Source of the DNA: Myxococcus stipitatus
GTDB taxonomy: Bacteria > Myxococcota > Myxococcia > Myxococcales > Myxococcaceae
Direction of reading: 5' to 3'
Length of the DNA: 64,000 nt
NCBI RefSeq assembly: GCF_037414475.1
Contig: NZ_CP147913.1
Coordinates: 8,442,501 to 8,506,500 of the forward strand
The notes under the pieces are model-generated. The model did no database searches, had not been told where the DNA came from, and was given only the letters and a program-made list of their open reading frames with translations. This document shows, in pieces, positions 8,763 through 17,023 of this stretch. The position numbers and the translations under genes are program-made. Positions within the stretch are counted from its first letter, which is position 1; each line of letters begins with the position of its first letter.

Positions 8763-9609
8763 GACTCGCCTCCGCTGAGACGAGCGTCTGCCGAGCAATC
8801 TCCACGTAGGGCGCGTGTTGCTCAATCCCGACGATGGACCGCCCCGCTTTCAGCGCCGCGGCCCCCACGGTGCCCGAGCCGAAGAACGGGTCCAGGATGA
8901 GGTCGCCGGGGCGGGTGATGTAGCGCACCCACCAGTCACAGAGGACTTCAGGAGTCGCCGCGCCGTGGCCCTTGGCGCCGCCGCTGGAGACGCTGTTGGA
9001 GTTGGGAATCGGCAGGAGGTTGTAGGGCGTGACGCCACCGCGTTCCGCGACGGTGTCGGCAATCCTCCCAGCGCGGACGGACAGCCCCGAGGGGGACACG
9101 CGGAGCGCTCGGTTGGCGTGTTTGACTCGCGCCATGGCCTCGGAGGGCGTCCACAGGACGGCATCCTGGTTTCGGTAGCACGTGGGCGAACCGAGCCAGA
9201 CGCAGGCCTTCACAGAGGGCCGCATGAGCCCATTCTTTCGCTGGCAGCTCCCCGTGGGTGGGGTGCTGACGTTCCACCACCAGACGTCTTGGACGAGGTT
9301 CCACTCCCGAGACGTCCAGGCCATGAACTCGAACAGCCACGGCCGCATCCGCCCCACGTGCTCGCTGTTGGGTTGAAGGATGAAGACGGCGGAGCCCGAT
9401 GGCTTGAGCACCCGCCGCACCTGCCCGACGACAGCGCGCATGAGCTCGTGCCATTCGGGCTCCGAGAGCCGCCCGTACTCACGGTTGATTTCCGCATAGG
9501 GCGGGTCGGTGATGATGGCGTCGAAGCTTCCCGAGGGAAGCGACGCCATCACCTCGACGCAGTTGCCGGAGAACAGCGTGGCGTGGTGGGTGTCGTGAAT
9601 AGGCTTCAC
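8752..9609 (-). CDS. DNA N6/N4 methyltransferase, beta class (phage)
   Basis: A 285-residue site-specific DNA methyltransferase. DPPY in AIITDPPYAEIN (about residue 36) is catalytic motif IV, and LILDPFFGSGTVGAAAL (about 233) is the S-adenosylmethionine-binding motif I. With DPPY before FxGxG it belongs to the beta group, which makes N6-adenine or N4-cytosine. No restriction endonuclease partner lies next to it, so it probably modifies phage DNA against host restriction or regulates expression. It starts at GTG 9609, just after the VapE gene stop, and ends inside the start of the nuclease gene. Confidence 0.85.
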   Translation of the reverse strand: MKPIHDTHHATLFSGNCVEVMASLPSGSFDAIITDPPYAEINREYGRLSEPEWHELMRAVVGQVRRVLKPSGSAVFILQPNSEHVGRMRPWLFEFMAWTSREWNLVQDVWWWNVSTPPTGSCQRKNGLMRPSVKACVWLGSPTCYRNQDAVLWTPSEAMARVKHANRALRVSPSGLSVRAGRIADTVAERGGVTPYNLLPIPNSNSVSSGGAKGHGAATPEVLCDWWVRYITRPGDLILDPFFGSGTVGAAALKAGRSIVGIEQHAPYVEIARQTLVSAEASHGG

Positions 9610-9615
9610 ATCCCC

Positions 9616-11916
9616 TCAATGGGGGCGGTGGCCAGCCGTGGCGGGCTTTTCCTCCGGTGCGTTGCGCAGCGACTCCGGAACAACCCAGACACGGCGGCGC
9701 ACTCCAGACACGCACTGAATCCGGTTGCGGAAGCCCAAGTCTCTCAGGACGCTGGCAATCTCCCTGTCCGCCGCCGCGTTGAGCTGCCCCTTCGCGACAC
9801 CGAGGGCCTCCTCCGCCACCTGGAGCAGCGGGACTTCTGCCGGACGCCGCGCTGGGGGCATCCGCGTGAGCCACTGGACGATGGCGTCCCTCTTTCCGTC
9901 GTTGGGCGTCTCGCTGCGCTCCTTGGCCTGGGTCTCGGCGCGCTCGGCCTGGTCCTCGGTGAGCCACCATTGCTCGCCCTGGTGGAATCGCACCACGGCT
10001 TCCGCCCAAAGCTGGGAGCGGTCCTGCTTCAGTGCCGCGATGTCGATGGACGTGCAGCGGACTGGCCACCAGCGGCGGTAACCACTGGGGTCATTGCGCA
10101 GGTACTCCTCGCTATTGGTGGTGCCCACGAGGACGCAGCGGCGCGGCGTGCGCACCGTCACTCGGCCATAGGGCGGCCGGTAGATGTCCTCGTTGCGGGA
10201 AACGTAGGCTTTGAGGCCCTGGACGTCGGCGGCACGCCGCACCGTCTCCAGTTCGGCCAACTCCTGAATCCAGTACTGAGAGGCGAGGGCGGCCGAGTCC
10301 TTGTTGCCGATGTCGAGCGGCGCATCGCTGAACCACTCGCCCGCGAGGATGCGGAAGGCGGTGGATTTCTGGAGGCCTTGAGGACCTTCGAGGATGAGCA
10401 CCGTGTCCACCTTGCAGCCCGGGCGCAGTGCACGGGCCACGGCGCTGATGAGCCACTTGGGGCCGATGGTGCGGAGGTGCTCGGTGTCGCCTGTGGCGCC
10501 GAGGTAGCGCTCCAGGAAGGTGTCGATTCGCGGCTTGCCGTCCCAGACAAGCCCCTCCAGGTAGTCGCGCAGCGGGTCATAGGCGTTCTGTCTTGCGACA
10601 ATCCGCAAGACTTCACGCACGTGAGAGGGTTTGGGGTTGAGGCCGAGGCGCCCGTACTCGCTGTTTTGGAACCAGACCGCGATTTCGCTGTCCAACTCGT
10701 CTGGGCGGACATCCGCACGCAACGGGCTGCCGGACAGCTCGAGCTCCTTCGTCACCTCGTTGAATCGCAGCGCCCCGCGCCACTCGGGCGCGTGGAGAAG
10801 GACGGTGTAGATGTTCGCTTCCAGATTGCGCAGCCGTGTCTCCTCTCGCGTCTCGTAGGTGACGAGCTGCTTCATCCATTCATCCGGGTCCGCTTGTCCC
10901 TCATCGGTAGGCGTCAGCTCCGCGGTGGTGGTGATGGGGCGGGTTGCGATTCCAAGGCGCTCCCAGAGTGCCTGGTGCTCGACGAGGCGCTTTGCGTCGC
11001 GCTCCGTCTTCCGGGCGCGGGCGCGGTGCAGCTTCTTCAATGCTTCGGAGACGAGGTGCTCGGTGCCTTGCTCCCAGTCCGTGGCGGCGTAGCAAGGCCG
11101 CAGGAGCTCGACAATGGCCGCGTCTGGTGTGTCAGTGGGCAAGCAGAAGGCCACCGTGCTCATGAGCTGCTGGAGGGTGGTGTCCTGGCTCCCTCGTGGC
11201 GCGAGGGGTTGGCCGCGAAGCACGCGACCAATGAGCGCCTTGTTCTCGGGCCGCGCGTGGCGCCGAAGCAGAGCGCCGAGGTGGTGCAGGTCCGTGGTGG
11301 TAGAGGCTGAGTCCAGGAGCGCGGACGGCGCCAACGGAGGGGCGGTGACGGGCAGCCCCGCGCGCGCGGAGGCCAACAGCTCGTCGACGTCGAGAGGGCG
11401 TCCGTCGGTGCTTTCCGCGAAGGGCTCGGAGCCTTCAGGTGCGTCCGGCAGGTAGTAGAGGCGTGACAAGTCTTTCGTTGCGGGGTCGGCGGGGACGCGC
11501 AGCAAGGCGAGGGCGGCGGCGCGCACCGAAGGCCACTCGCGAGGCAGCACGGGCCTGCTCAACGGCATGATGAGGCGAAGGCAGTAGTCAGGGGGGCGAT
11601 GGCTGTGTGTGGAGTGAAGGGCGAAGGCGTAGCCACCTCGCTCCAAATCGTCGAGAGGGGCGAGTTGCTCGGCGGTCAGGTGGTCCAAGTCGAAGACGGC
11701 CAGCGTGACTGCGCGGACGTTCTCGTTGCGCCGCTTCTCCGAGACGTCGACGGGGCTCCAGGCGGGACCATTCTTGGCGGGGCATCGGCTGGGGCAGGGC
11801 GACTGAGGGCACTGGCTCCGGCGGTGGGTGGTGAGGAGGGCGCGTAGCTGCGGCCAAGTGACGTCCTCGATACGCGGCACGTTGTCCTGGGCGGATTCGT
11901 AGAAGGCGACTCTCAT
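9616..11916 (-). CDS. VapE-family primase/helicase (phage replication initiation)
   Basis: A 766-residue protein. The N-terminal third, with VTLAVFDLDHLTAEQL, resembles the primase-polymerase domain often joined to VapE. The C-terminal half has the VapE helicase (PF05272): DYLEGLVWDGKPRIDTFL, Walker A EGPQGLQKSTA, and later LVGTTNSEEYLRNDPSGYRR, the family's sensor and arginine region. It should unwind and prime the phage origin. The frame continues upstream, but ATG 11916 follows GAAAGGA at a proper distance and begins a normal domain, so I take it as start. It is the first gene of the leftward module, behind recurring element copy c. Confidence 0.85.
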   Translation of the reverse strand: MRVAFYESAQDNVPRIEDVTWPQLRALLTTHRRSQCPQSPCPSRCPAKNGPAWSPVDVSEKRRNENVRAVTLAVFDLDHLTAEQLAPLDDLERGGYAFALHSTHSHRPPDYCLRLIMPLSRPVLPREWPSVRAAALALLRVPADPATKDLSRLYYLPDAPEGSEPFAESTDGRPLDVDELLASARAGLPVTAPPLAPSALLDSASTTTDLHHLGALLRRHARPENKALIGRVLRGQPLAPRGSQDTTLQQLMSTVAFCLPTDTPDAAIVELLRPCYAATDWEQGTEHLVSEALKKLHRARARKTERDAKRLVEHQALWERLGIATRPITTTAELTPTDEGQADPDEWMKQLVTYETREETRLRNLEANIYTVLLHAPEWRGALRFNEVTKELELSGSPLRADVRPDELDSEIAVWFQNSEYGRLGLNPKPSHVREVLRIVARQNAYDPLRDYLEGLVWDGKPRIDTFLERYLGATGDTEHLRTIGPKWLISAVARALRPGCKVDTVLILEGPQGLQKSTAFRILAGEWFSDAPLDIGNKDSAALASQYWIQELAELETVRRAADVQGLKAYVSRNEDIYRPPYGRVTVRTPRRCVLVGTTNSEEYLRNDPSGYRRWWPVRCTSIDIAALKQDRSQLWAEAVVRFHQGEQWWLTEDQAERAETQAKERSETPNDGKRDAIVQWLTRMPPARRPAEVPLLQVAEEALGVAKGQLNAAADREIASVLRDLGFRNRIQCVSGVRRRVWVVPESLRNAPEEKPATAGHRPH

Positions 11917-11996
11917 GGTTGAAGCGTCCTTTCGTGGAGGTGTGAAGCGTGCCGCCGTGGTGTCGCGCGGACGTCTTGGGGCCTCCCTCCAGGTGT

Positions 11997-12023
11997 ATGG
12001 GGGCGCTTTCGTGCATGTTTCAG
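11997..12023 (-). promoter_or_regulatory. Recurring phage element, copy c
   Basis: Minus strand: CTGAAACATGCAC then GAAAGCGCCCCCAT ending at 11997, followed by a purine-rich GGAGGGAGG. It faces the primase-led leftward operon, about 80 bases upstream of the ATG at 11916. The upstream ACCACTC block is poorly conserved in this copy. Confidence 0.5.
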
Positions 12024-12081
12024 AAATTGGCGTGCGTGCGTGAAGTGCCGACACACATGCACCACACGAACGGCTCCATTT

Positions 12082-12113
12082 CCTATAGCGCTATAGGGGG
12101 TACGCGCGCGTAC
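12082..12113. promoter_or_regulatory. Two adjacent perfect palindromes
   Basis: CCTATAGCGCTATAGG (12082-12097) is a perfect 16-bp palindrome, and GTACGCGCGCGTAC (12100-12113) is a perfect 14-bp palindrome two bases further. They lie in the middle of the divergent region between replication and late modules. Paired palindromes at such a place suggest repressor operators or origin iterons. Confidence 0.5.
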
Positions 12114-12127
12114 GCGCGGCTACTAGT

Positions 12128-12159
12128 CTTCTCTTACTCTCTATGAAGAGTAGGAGAAG
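12128..12159. terminator. Imperfect hairpin in the divergent region
   Basis: CTTCTCTTACTCT (12128-12140) pairs with AGAGTAGGAGAAG (12147-12159) with one mismatch around a CTATGA loop. There is no T-tract. It could block read-through between the diverging units or be an operator; the sequence does not decide. Confidence 0.35.
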
Positions 12160-12247
12160 TGGAGTGATGAGTGTGTGGTGATTGGGCTTGCGCGGATGGG
12201 GGTGGCCCCCTGCCTCTGACCACCCATCGGCGGATTTTGTTTCATGG

Positions 12248-12271
12248 GCCACGCGCGGAATGTGTCCCCAT
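12248..12271 (+). promoter_or_regulatory. Recurring phage element, copy d
   Basis: Plus strand: GCCACGCGC then GGAATGTGTCCCCAT (12257-12271), then TGAAGAAGG. It differs from the consensus at one core base (AAT for AAA). It faces the sigma-like gene and the late module, and an ATG lies 11 bases after it (12283). Confidence 0.6.
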
Positions 12272-12282
12272 TGAAGAAGGCG

Positions 12283-12447
12283 ATGGCACTTCGCACCGCA
12301 ATGCCCCTTTGTCGCGCCCGGCTTGTCAGTTCCGGCATGTTTCACGCGTCGCGCGGCGCCGGCCTCGCTTCGCCATTGGGAGAGGGAGTCTGGCGGCTCG
12401 GGATGTCGATGTTTCATTCTTGTTCGTCGAGAGTCTGCCTTCGGTGA
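12283..12447 (+). CDS. Possible 54-residue small protein behind element copy d
   Basis: An ATG at 12283 opens 54 codons. It sits at the same short distance from the recurring element as the confirmed phage genes and has GAAGAAGG just upstream. The product is basic with several cysteines and no recognised domain. It could equally be untranslated leader of the sigma-like gene, which begins about 110 bases downstream. Confidence 0.3.
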   Translation: MALRTAMPLCRARLVSSGMFHASRGAGLASPLGEGVWRLGMSMFHSCSSRVCLR

Positions 12448-12555
12448 ATCCCTCTTCGCGTTTGGTGAAATGGCAGACGTCTTGCTCTGTCTCGTGGTTT
12501 CACTTGTGTCATCGGCATGGCTTCTCGCGCATGTCCCAAGTCGAAGGGGGAAACA

Positions 12556-13359
12556 ATGCAGTGCCGTGGTAGTCGCCCGTCGCAGCCGACCGAGGGAAGC
12601 CGCAGCGTCAAAGACGGTCGCACGCTGAAGCAGTCTCAGGTGAGGGATGTCCCATCCACGCTGGCGCTCGAGGTGGAGGGGTTGGCGCTGGAGATTCTCC
12701 GGCTCAACGAAGAGGGTTCGCGCTTCTCCGCTCGGCGCCTGGCGGATGAGCTGCTGCGGCGCATGGCGCCTGCGCTTCGCGTGTTGGCGCGGCGCTTCGC
12801 GAAGTCGCGCGGCACGTTGGGCGAGGATGACCTCGTCCAGGTCGCGAGCATCGAGGTCTTCAAGGCCCTGGGGACGTACCGGCCCGAGAAGAAGGGCGGC
12901 CAGAGCTTCCTGTCCTGGTCAACGTGGCGTGCTCGGCGTGCCCTGAAAGAGCATGTCCGGCTTCAGGCGGCGGACGTGCGTCCCTCGGATGCTGCCCAGC
13001 GGGGACGGACCCGGAGCCGCACGGTGGTTGCGCCCGTCGAGGTCATCAGCCGCGACAGGCCAGAGGAGATGCAGCGGGGCTCCGTGACGGACTCCCATGA
13101 CGCGGCTGTGGCCATGGAGTTCATGACAGTGGAGGAGCTGCTCTCCACGTGCGAGCAGGTGGCGCGGCTGTACTACGCGCTGGCCGACATGGAGCCCATG
13201 CTGCGCGAGCTGGTGTGCCGTGCCCATGGCTTGGGGCGCAGTCGGCAGAGCATTCGCGAGGTCGCCAGCGAGTGGGGTGTTCCACGTTGGCGTCTCGATG
13301 CGATGCTGGCGCGTGCTCGCAGTCTCCTGCGCCGCAAGCTGGCGGAGAGGGTGGACTGA
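12556..13359 (+). CDS. Phage-encoded sigma-70-like factor
   Basis: A 267-residue protein with a sigma region 2 pattern: GTLGEDDLVQVASIEVFKAL, then a motif with FLSWSTWRARRALKEHVR at about residues 110-128, and a C-terminal region 4-like helix-turn-helix, SIREVASEWGVPRWRLDAM, about residue 230. It may direct host RNA polymerase to phage promoters. ATG 12556 is chosen because AGGGGG lies 6 bases before it; an upstream ATG at 12517 has no ribosome site. It is the first large gene of the rightward module and overlaps the next gene's start by one base. Region 2.4/4.2 specificity cannot be read, but the recurring element is an obvious candidate target. Confidence 0.75.
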   Translation: MQCRGSRPSQPTEGSRSVKDGRTLKQSQVRDVPSTLALEVEGLALEILRLNEEGSRFSARRLADELLRRMAPALRVLARRFAKSRGTLGEDDLVQVASIEVFKALGTYRPEKKGGQSFLSWSTWRARRALKEHVRLQAADVRPSDAAQRGRTRSRTVVAPVEVISRDRPEEMQRGSVTDSHDAAVAMEFMTVEELLSTCEQVARLYYALADMEPMLRELVCRAHGLGRSRQSIREVASEWGVPRWRLDAMLARARSLLRRKLAERVD

Positions 13360-13667
13360 TGCCGGTGCTCGTCTCTAGGCAGGGCGGGCCGTGCGCGGCG
13401 TGTGGAGCTCCCATCCTGGAGGGCGAGCGCATCGTCTACACGCTGGAGACAGGAGCGCGTCACCTCGCGTGCGAGGACAAGTCACCGGAGTTGCGCCGCA
13501 ACAGGTTCGCGGCCCGGTGCGCCCACTGTGGCTTCCTGGTGCGGAAGGGCAGGGGAAGGCTGGACGTGGTGGAAACGTGCGAGGACGGGGCCTTCTCGCG
13601 TGTCTGGCGGGTGTCCTGCTCGGACGTCGCGGCCTGCAACACGCGGCTCGCCCGGGTGGCTCGGTGA
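13359..13667 (+). CDS. Small zinc-ribbon protein
   Basis: A 102-residue protein whose ATG overlaps the TGA of the sigma-like gene (TGATG). It has GGPCAACGAPILEGERIVY, a C-x2-C knuckle, and RCAHCGFLVRKG, a second C-x2-C, with further cysteines near the C-terminus. This fits two zinc ribbons, as in small phage DNA-binding or HNH-adjacent proteins, but no HNH motif is present. Translational coupling suggests a role together with the sigma-like factor. Function unknown. Confidence 0.6.
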   Translation: MPVLVSRQGGPCAACGAPILEGERIVYTLETGARHLACEDKSPELRRNRFAARCAHCGFLVRKGRGRLDVVETCEDGAFSRVWRVSCSDVAACNTRLARVAR

Positions 13668-13863
13668 GATCTTGTCCTACATGCCAAAACCTGTGGCTGG
13701 ACTTAGCGAGCCCCCCGGGTCCGGATTTTGGGCGTGGGCCCAATTCCTGTCTTGCTCGGCGGACCCCCACACTCGAAAAAGTTTCAAAAAACGGAGGGGG
13801 CCTTTCGATGTGTCGGGCGTGAGGCCCAGAAACTATGCGCATCCGCCCCCATTCCCTTGAGGA
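13668..13863 (+). other. Gap before TerS, possible packaging-site region
   Basis: A 196-base non-coding stretch directly upstream of the terminase genes, where cos or pac sites often lie. It contains AT-rich runs (GAAAAAGTTTCAAAAAA at about 13775) and, at 13826-13852, CAGAAACTATGCGC followed by CGCCCCCAT, a degenerate copy of the recurring phage element closest to copy c. GAGG then precedes the TerS ATG. No cohesive-end signature can be recognised by eye. Confidence 0.35.
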
Positions 13864-14310
13864 ATGGCGCCTCCCTCCAAGCTGACCCCCGAGTTGCAGG
13901 CCGAGATCTGCGGCCACCTGGAGCGCGGCCTCTTTCGTCGCGCCGTGGCGGGCCTCGTCGGCATCAACGAACAGACCCTCTCGCGGTGGTTCCACCGAGG
14001 CGCGAACGAGAAGCGCGGCGCCTACCGGGACTTCCACCTCGCGGTCAGCGCGTCGGAAGCCAAGTTCATGCAGTCCGCGACGGACATGCTCATGTCTGCG
14101 GCCTCCCACAACCCCAAGCATGTGCAGTGGCTTCTCTCGCGCCGCTTCCCGGAGTTGTACGGCCGAAGGGACAACGTAGAGGTGCAGGCGCCTGAGGACA
14201 AGGCCGCCGACGAGCGAGCGCTGCGCGAGCTGCTGATGGACAGGCTCGGGCGTTTCCTCCCTGACGACGCCGGGGCATCTCCGAGCGACGAGGGCGACGA
14301 TGCACTGTGA
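13864..14310 (+). CDS. Terminase small subunit
   Basis: A 148-residue protein with an N-terminal helix-turn-helix, SKLTPELQAEICGHLERG then GINEQTLSRWFHRG, the DNA-recognition domain of TerS, followed by a helical region (PKHVQWLLSRRFPELYG) as in other small subunits that bind the packaging site. It overlaps the large subunit by 11 bases (ATG 14300), typical of a coupled terS-terL pair. It starts at ATG 13864 with GAGGA upstream. Confidence 0.8.
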   Translation: MAPPSKLTPELQAEICGHLERGLFRRAVAGLVGINEQTLSRWFHRGANEKRGAYRDFHLAVSASEAKFMQSATDMLMSAASHNPKHVQWLLSRRFPELYGRRDNVEVQAPEDKAADERALRELLMDRLGRFLPDDAGASPSDEGDDAL

Positions 14311-15715
14311 GCCCCGGCGTTCGCGCTTCTCGGTGCTGGTAGACCAGCTCTCCCCGGATGAGTCCCCGGCCTCCTTCCTGGTGAAACAGGCGCGTACTCG
14401 CCAGGGGCTCGCGCGTCTCTTCGGCAGACTCACCCATCCCGAGGTGGAGACCCTCGTTCATGACCTGGACTTCTGGGCGCGTCGCGAACAGATGCCGCCA
14501 GCCGCGTTCGCCACGTGTTTCATCATGGCGGGCAGGGGCTTCGGCAAGACCTGGTCGGGCGCTCGGTGGGTGATTCAGAAGGCTCGCGAGGCGAAGACGA
14601 TTGGTGCGCTCATCGGCCCCACGGCGGCGGACGTGCGAGACACCATGATTCGCGGCTCCAGCGGCATCCTCGCCCTCTCGCCCCCATGGTTCATGCCCGT
14701 CTATGAGCCCAGCAAGCGGCGCGTCACGTGGCCGAACGGTGTCTATGCCATCTGCTACTCGGCGGACAAGCCGGACCGGTTGCGCGGACCCAACTGCGGC
14801 TGGGCCTGGGGCGATGAGCCCGCGTCCTGGAAGCATGAGATGGCGGCGCTCGACCAGCTCCCGATGGTGCTGCGCATCGGCACCGCCGCGAACCCGCCCC
14901 AGCTCCTCCTGACGGGGACCCCTCGCCCGCTGCGGAAGCTGGAAGCGCTGCTCTTCTCCGACGCGGAGGCGAAGGTGCTGCGGCCGGGAGTAGTCCTGCG
15001 CACGGGCTCGTCACTGGCCAACCGCGCAAACCTGGCCCCCAGTGCCGTGGCCACCATGCGCGCGCTGATGAACACGCGCTGGGGACAACAGGAGGTGCTC
15101 GGCAAACTGCTGATGGACGTGCCGGGCGCCATCTTCGGCTCGGCGCGATGGGGCAGGGTGGAGGCGGATGCCCATGAGTACGCGCGAGCGTTGGAGCGGC
15201 GCATCGTCTCCGTGGACCCCGCGCCCACCAGCGAGACGGGCTCGGATGAGACGGGCATCATCGTCCAGGGAGTGAGAAGCAGTCCGCTCCTTGGGACGGA
15301 TGGCTCGCCGCTGAAACGTGTCTCGGTGCTCAAGGACGCGAGCCTCCGGGGCTCTCCGCGTGAATGGGCCGCCGCCGCAATCCGCGAGTACCTGGCCTTC
15401 GGGTGTGACTCCCTGGTGGCCGAGGTGAACTCGGGCGGGGAGATGGTGGAGACGACGATTCAGACCGTGGCCTCGGAGATGGGCGTCCACGTCAACGTGA
15501 AGCCGGTGCGTGCTCGCGAGGCCAAGAGCAAACGTGCCGAGCCGGTGAGCGCGTTGGCCGAGACGGGGCGCATCGAGTTTGTGGGCACATTCCCCAAGCT
15601 CGAGCTCCAACTCTCGAAGTTCAGTGGCGTGAACGGGCGGCGTGATGACCGCGTGGATGCCCTGTTGTGGGGCGTCCACGAACTGGTGTTCGCGGATTCC
15701 TTCTTCTGTCTGTGA
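14300..15715 (+). CDS. Terminase large subunit
   Basis: A 471-residue packaging motor. Walker A is AGRGFGKTWSGA (about residues 76-87) and Walker B is WAWGDEP (about 173). The C-terminal RNase H-like nuclease has VSVDPAPTSETGSDETGI (about residue 306) and RRDDRVDALLWG near the end with conserved Asp residues. It pumps phage DNA into the prohead and cuts the concatemer. Length and motif order are normal for the family. Confidence 0.93.
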   Translation: MHCEPRRSRFSVLVDQLSPDESPASFLVKQARTRQGLARLFGRLTHPEVETLVHDLDFWARREQMPPAAFATCFIMAGRGFGKTWSGARWVIQKAREAKTIGALIGPTAADVRDTMIRGSSGILALSPPWFMPVYEPSKRRVTWPNGVYAICYSADKPDRLRGPNCGWAWGDEPASWKHEMAALDQLPMVLRIGTAANPPQLLLTGTPRPLRKLEALLFSDAEAKVLRPGVVLRTGSSLANRANLAPSAVATMRALMNTRWGQQEVLGKLLMDVPGAIFGSARWGRVEADAHEYARALERRIVSVDPAPTSETGSDETGIIVQGVRSSPLLGTDGSPLKRVSVLKDASLRGSPREWAAAAIREYLAFGCDSLVAEVNSGGEMVETTIQTVASEMGVHVNVKPVRAREAKSKRAEPVSALAETGRIEFVGTFPKLELQLSKFSGVNGRRDDRVDALLWGVHELVFADSFFCL

Positions 15716-15723
15716 GGGTGACG

Positions 15724-17007
15724 ATGGGTTTCTGGGGCCGGATGAAGGCGGCGGTGAGTCGCGAGCCGCGCAAGGGGACAGGGCTGGAGCTGGCGCGCTG
15801 GCAACAGGCGCCGCCGCGTCGGGGAACAGCGCAGCTCCTTGCCGCGTACCGCGAGATGCCGTGGCTCCGCGCGGTCATTGACGTAGTGGCCGACTCGGTG
15901 GCGGGCGTTCAATGGCGCGCCTATCGCCGTGTGCAGAAGGACGGGCAGCCAGTGAAGGACTACGCGCTCCGAAGTGCGACGCGCGAGGTCCGTGCCGGGC
16001 GCCTGAAGGCGATGCTGGAGGCGGGGGAGGCGCAAGAAGTCCCTGACCATCCCGTCCTCAAGCTGCTCTCAGACCCGAACGACCATCTCACCGGGCGCAG
16101 TGTGACGAAGCTCGTGCAGGTGTACCTCGACCTGGTGGGCGAGGCGTTCCTGGTGATGGAGCGCGTGGGCGGCGTGCCGGTGGGCTTCTGGCCGGTGCCT
16201 CCGAGCACCGTCACGAGGTTGCCCGCGCTGGACGTGCCCCGCGAGCAACGCACGTACACCGTGACGGTGGGCAAGGTGTCGCGAGACATTCCAGCCAGCG
16301 ACGTGTTGCACCTGCGCAACCTCGACCCCGAGGACCCGCTGGGGCGCGGCATCGGCCCGGCCTATGCGCTGGGGGATGAGCTGGACACGGACGAGTACGT
16401 GGCGCGGTTCCTCAAGACGTCCTTCTGGAACAACATGCTGCCTCCTGCCATCGCCTCGATTGAGGGGCTCTCCGATGCGAACAGCGCAGGCGCGCGGACC
16501 TTCAAGGAGTCACTTGCCCGCGAGCACCAGGGACCGGACAAGGCGGGGAAGCTCCTCATCACCAACGGCAAGGTGACGTTTGCTCGGCTGGACACGAGCT
16601 TCAAGGACATGCAGTTGGTGGAGTTGCGGCGCTTCCTGATGGACTTCGTCCGGATGACATTCAGGGTGCCCCCTGAAATCGTCGGAGACATCTCCAGCTC
16701 CAACAAGGCCACCGCCTTCGCGGCGCGGGAGAACCTTGCCGAGCAGGCGACCTTGCCGCGTATGGAATTCCTCCGCACCGAGTACCAGATGCGGCTGATG
16801 CCGTTGTTGGGCGATGAAGGGGCCATCCTTGACTACGACAGCCCTGTCCCGGCGGACCTAGAGCACCAGCTCCGTGTGATGGGCACGATGCCGGAGGCGT
16901 TCAGCTACGATGAATGGCGCGAGTTGGCGGGACTCCGGCCGGACCCGAGTAGGCAGGGGTATCCTCTTCCGCTGCCGGGCCAGTCTCCACTCGAAGTTGA
17001 GGGGTAA
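15724..17007 (+). CDS. Portal protein, HK97 family
   Basis: A 427-residue protein of the HK97-type portal family: LAAYREMPWLRAVIDVVADS near the N-terminus, HPVLKLLSDPNDHLTGRS, DVLHLRNLDPEDPLGRG, and FRVPPEIVGDISSSNKATAF, all characteristic blocks. It forms the dodecameric ring at the capsid vertex through which DNA enters. ATG 15724 follows GAGGG at suitable distance 8 bases after the TerL stop. The normal late order portal-protease-capsid is interrupted here by the Pycsar-type insert. Confidence 0.9.
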   Translation: MGFWGRMKAAVSREPRKGTGLELARWQQAPPRRGTAQLLAAYREMPWLRAVIDVVADSVAGVQWRAYRRVQKDGQPVKDYALRSATREVRAGRLKAMLEAGEAQEVPDHPVLKLLSDPNDHLTGRSVTKLVQVYLDLVGEAFLVMERVGGVPVGFWPVPPSTVTRLPALDVPREQRTYTVTVGKVSRDIPASDVLHLRNLDPEDPLGRGIGPAYALGDELDTDEYVARFLKTSFWNNMLPPAIASIEGLSDANSAGARTFKESLAREHQGPDKAGKLLITNGKVTFARLDTSFKDMQLVELRRFLMDFVRMTFRVPPEIVGDISSSNKATAFAARENLAEQATLPRMEFLRTEYQMRLMPLLGDEGAILDYDSPVPADLEHQLRVMGTMPEAFSYDEWRELAGLRPDPSRQGYPLPLPGQSPLEVEG

Positions 17008-17023
17008 GTTTCGTCCCGAGTTG

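Larger units (their letters stand above)
11917..12555. other. Divergent control region of the phage
   Basis: About 640 bases without a clear gene between the leftward primase gene and the rightward sigma-like gene. It holds two oppositely directed copies of the recurring element (11997-12023 minus, 12248-12271 plus), two perfect palindromes near 12.09 kb, an imperfect hairpin at 12128-12159 and one possible short reading frame (12283-12447). It is the natural place for divergent promoters, a lysis-lysogeny switch or a replication origin. Which of these applies is not determined. Confidence 0.6.

Noticed and set aside
9601..9625. CGCCCCCATTGAGGGG before the methyltransferase start
   Set aside because: It resembles the 3' part of the recurring element, but it encodes the last residues of the VapE protein and lacks the upstream core, so chance is likely.
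8815..11310. An 831-codon open frame on the plus strand
   Set aside because: It is antisense to the methyltransferase and VapE genes, which have full motifs. The product shows no domain and Arg/Gly-rich composition.
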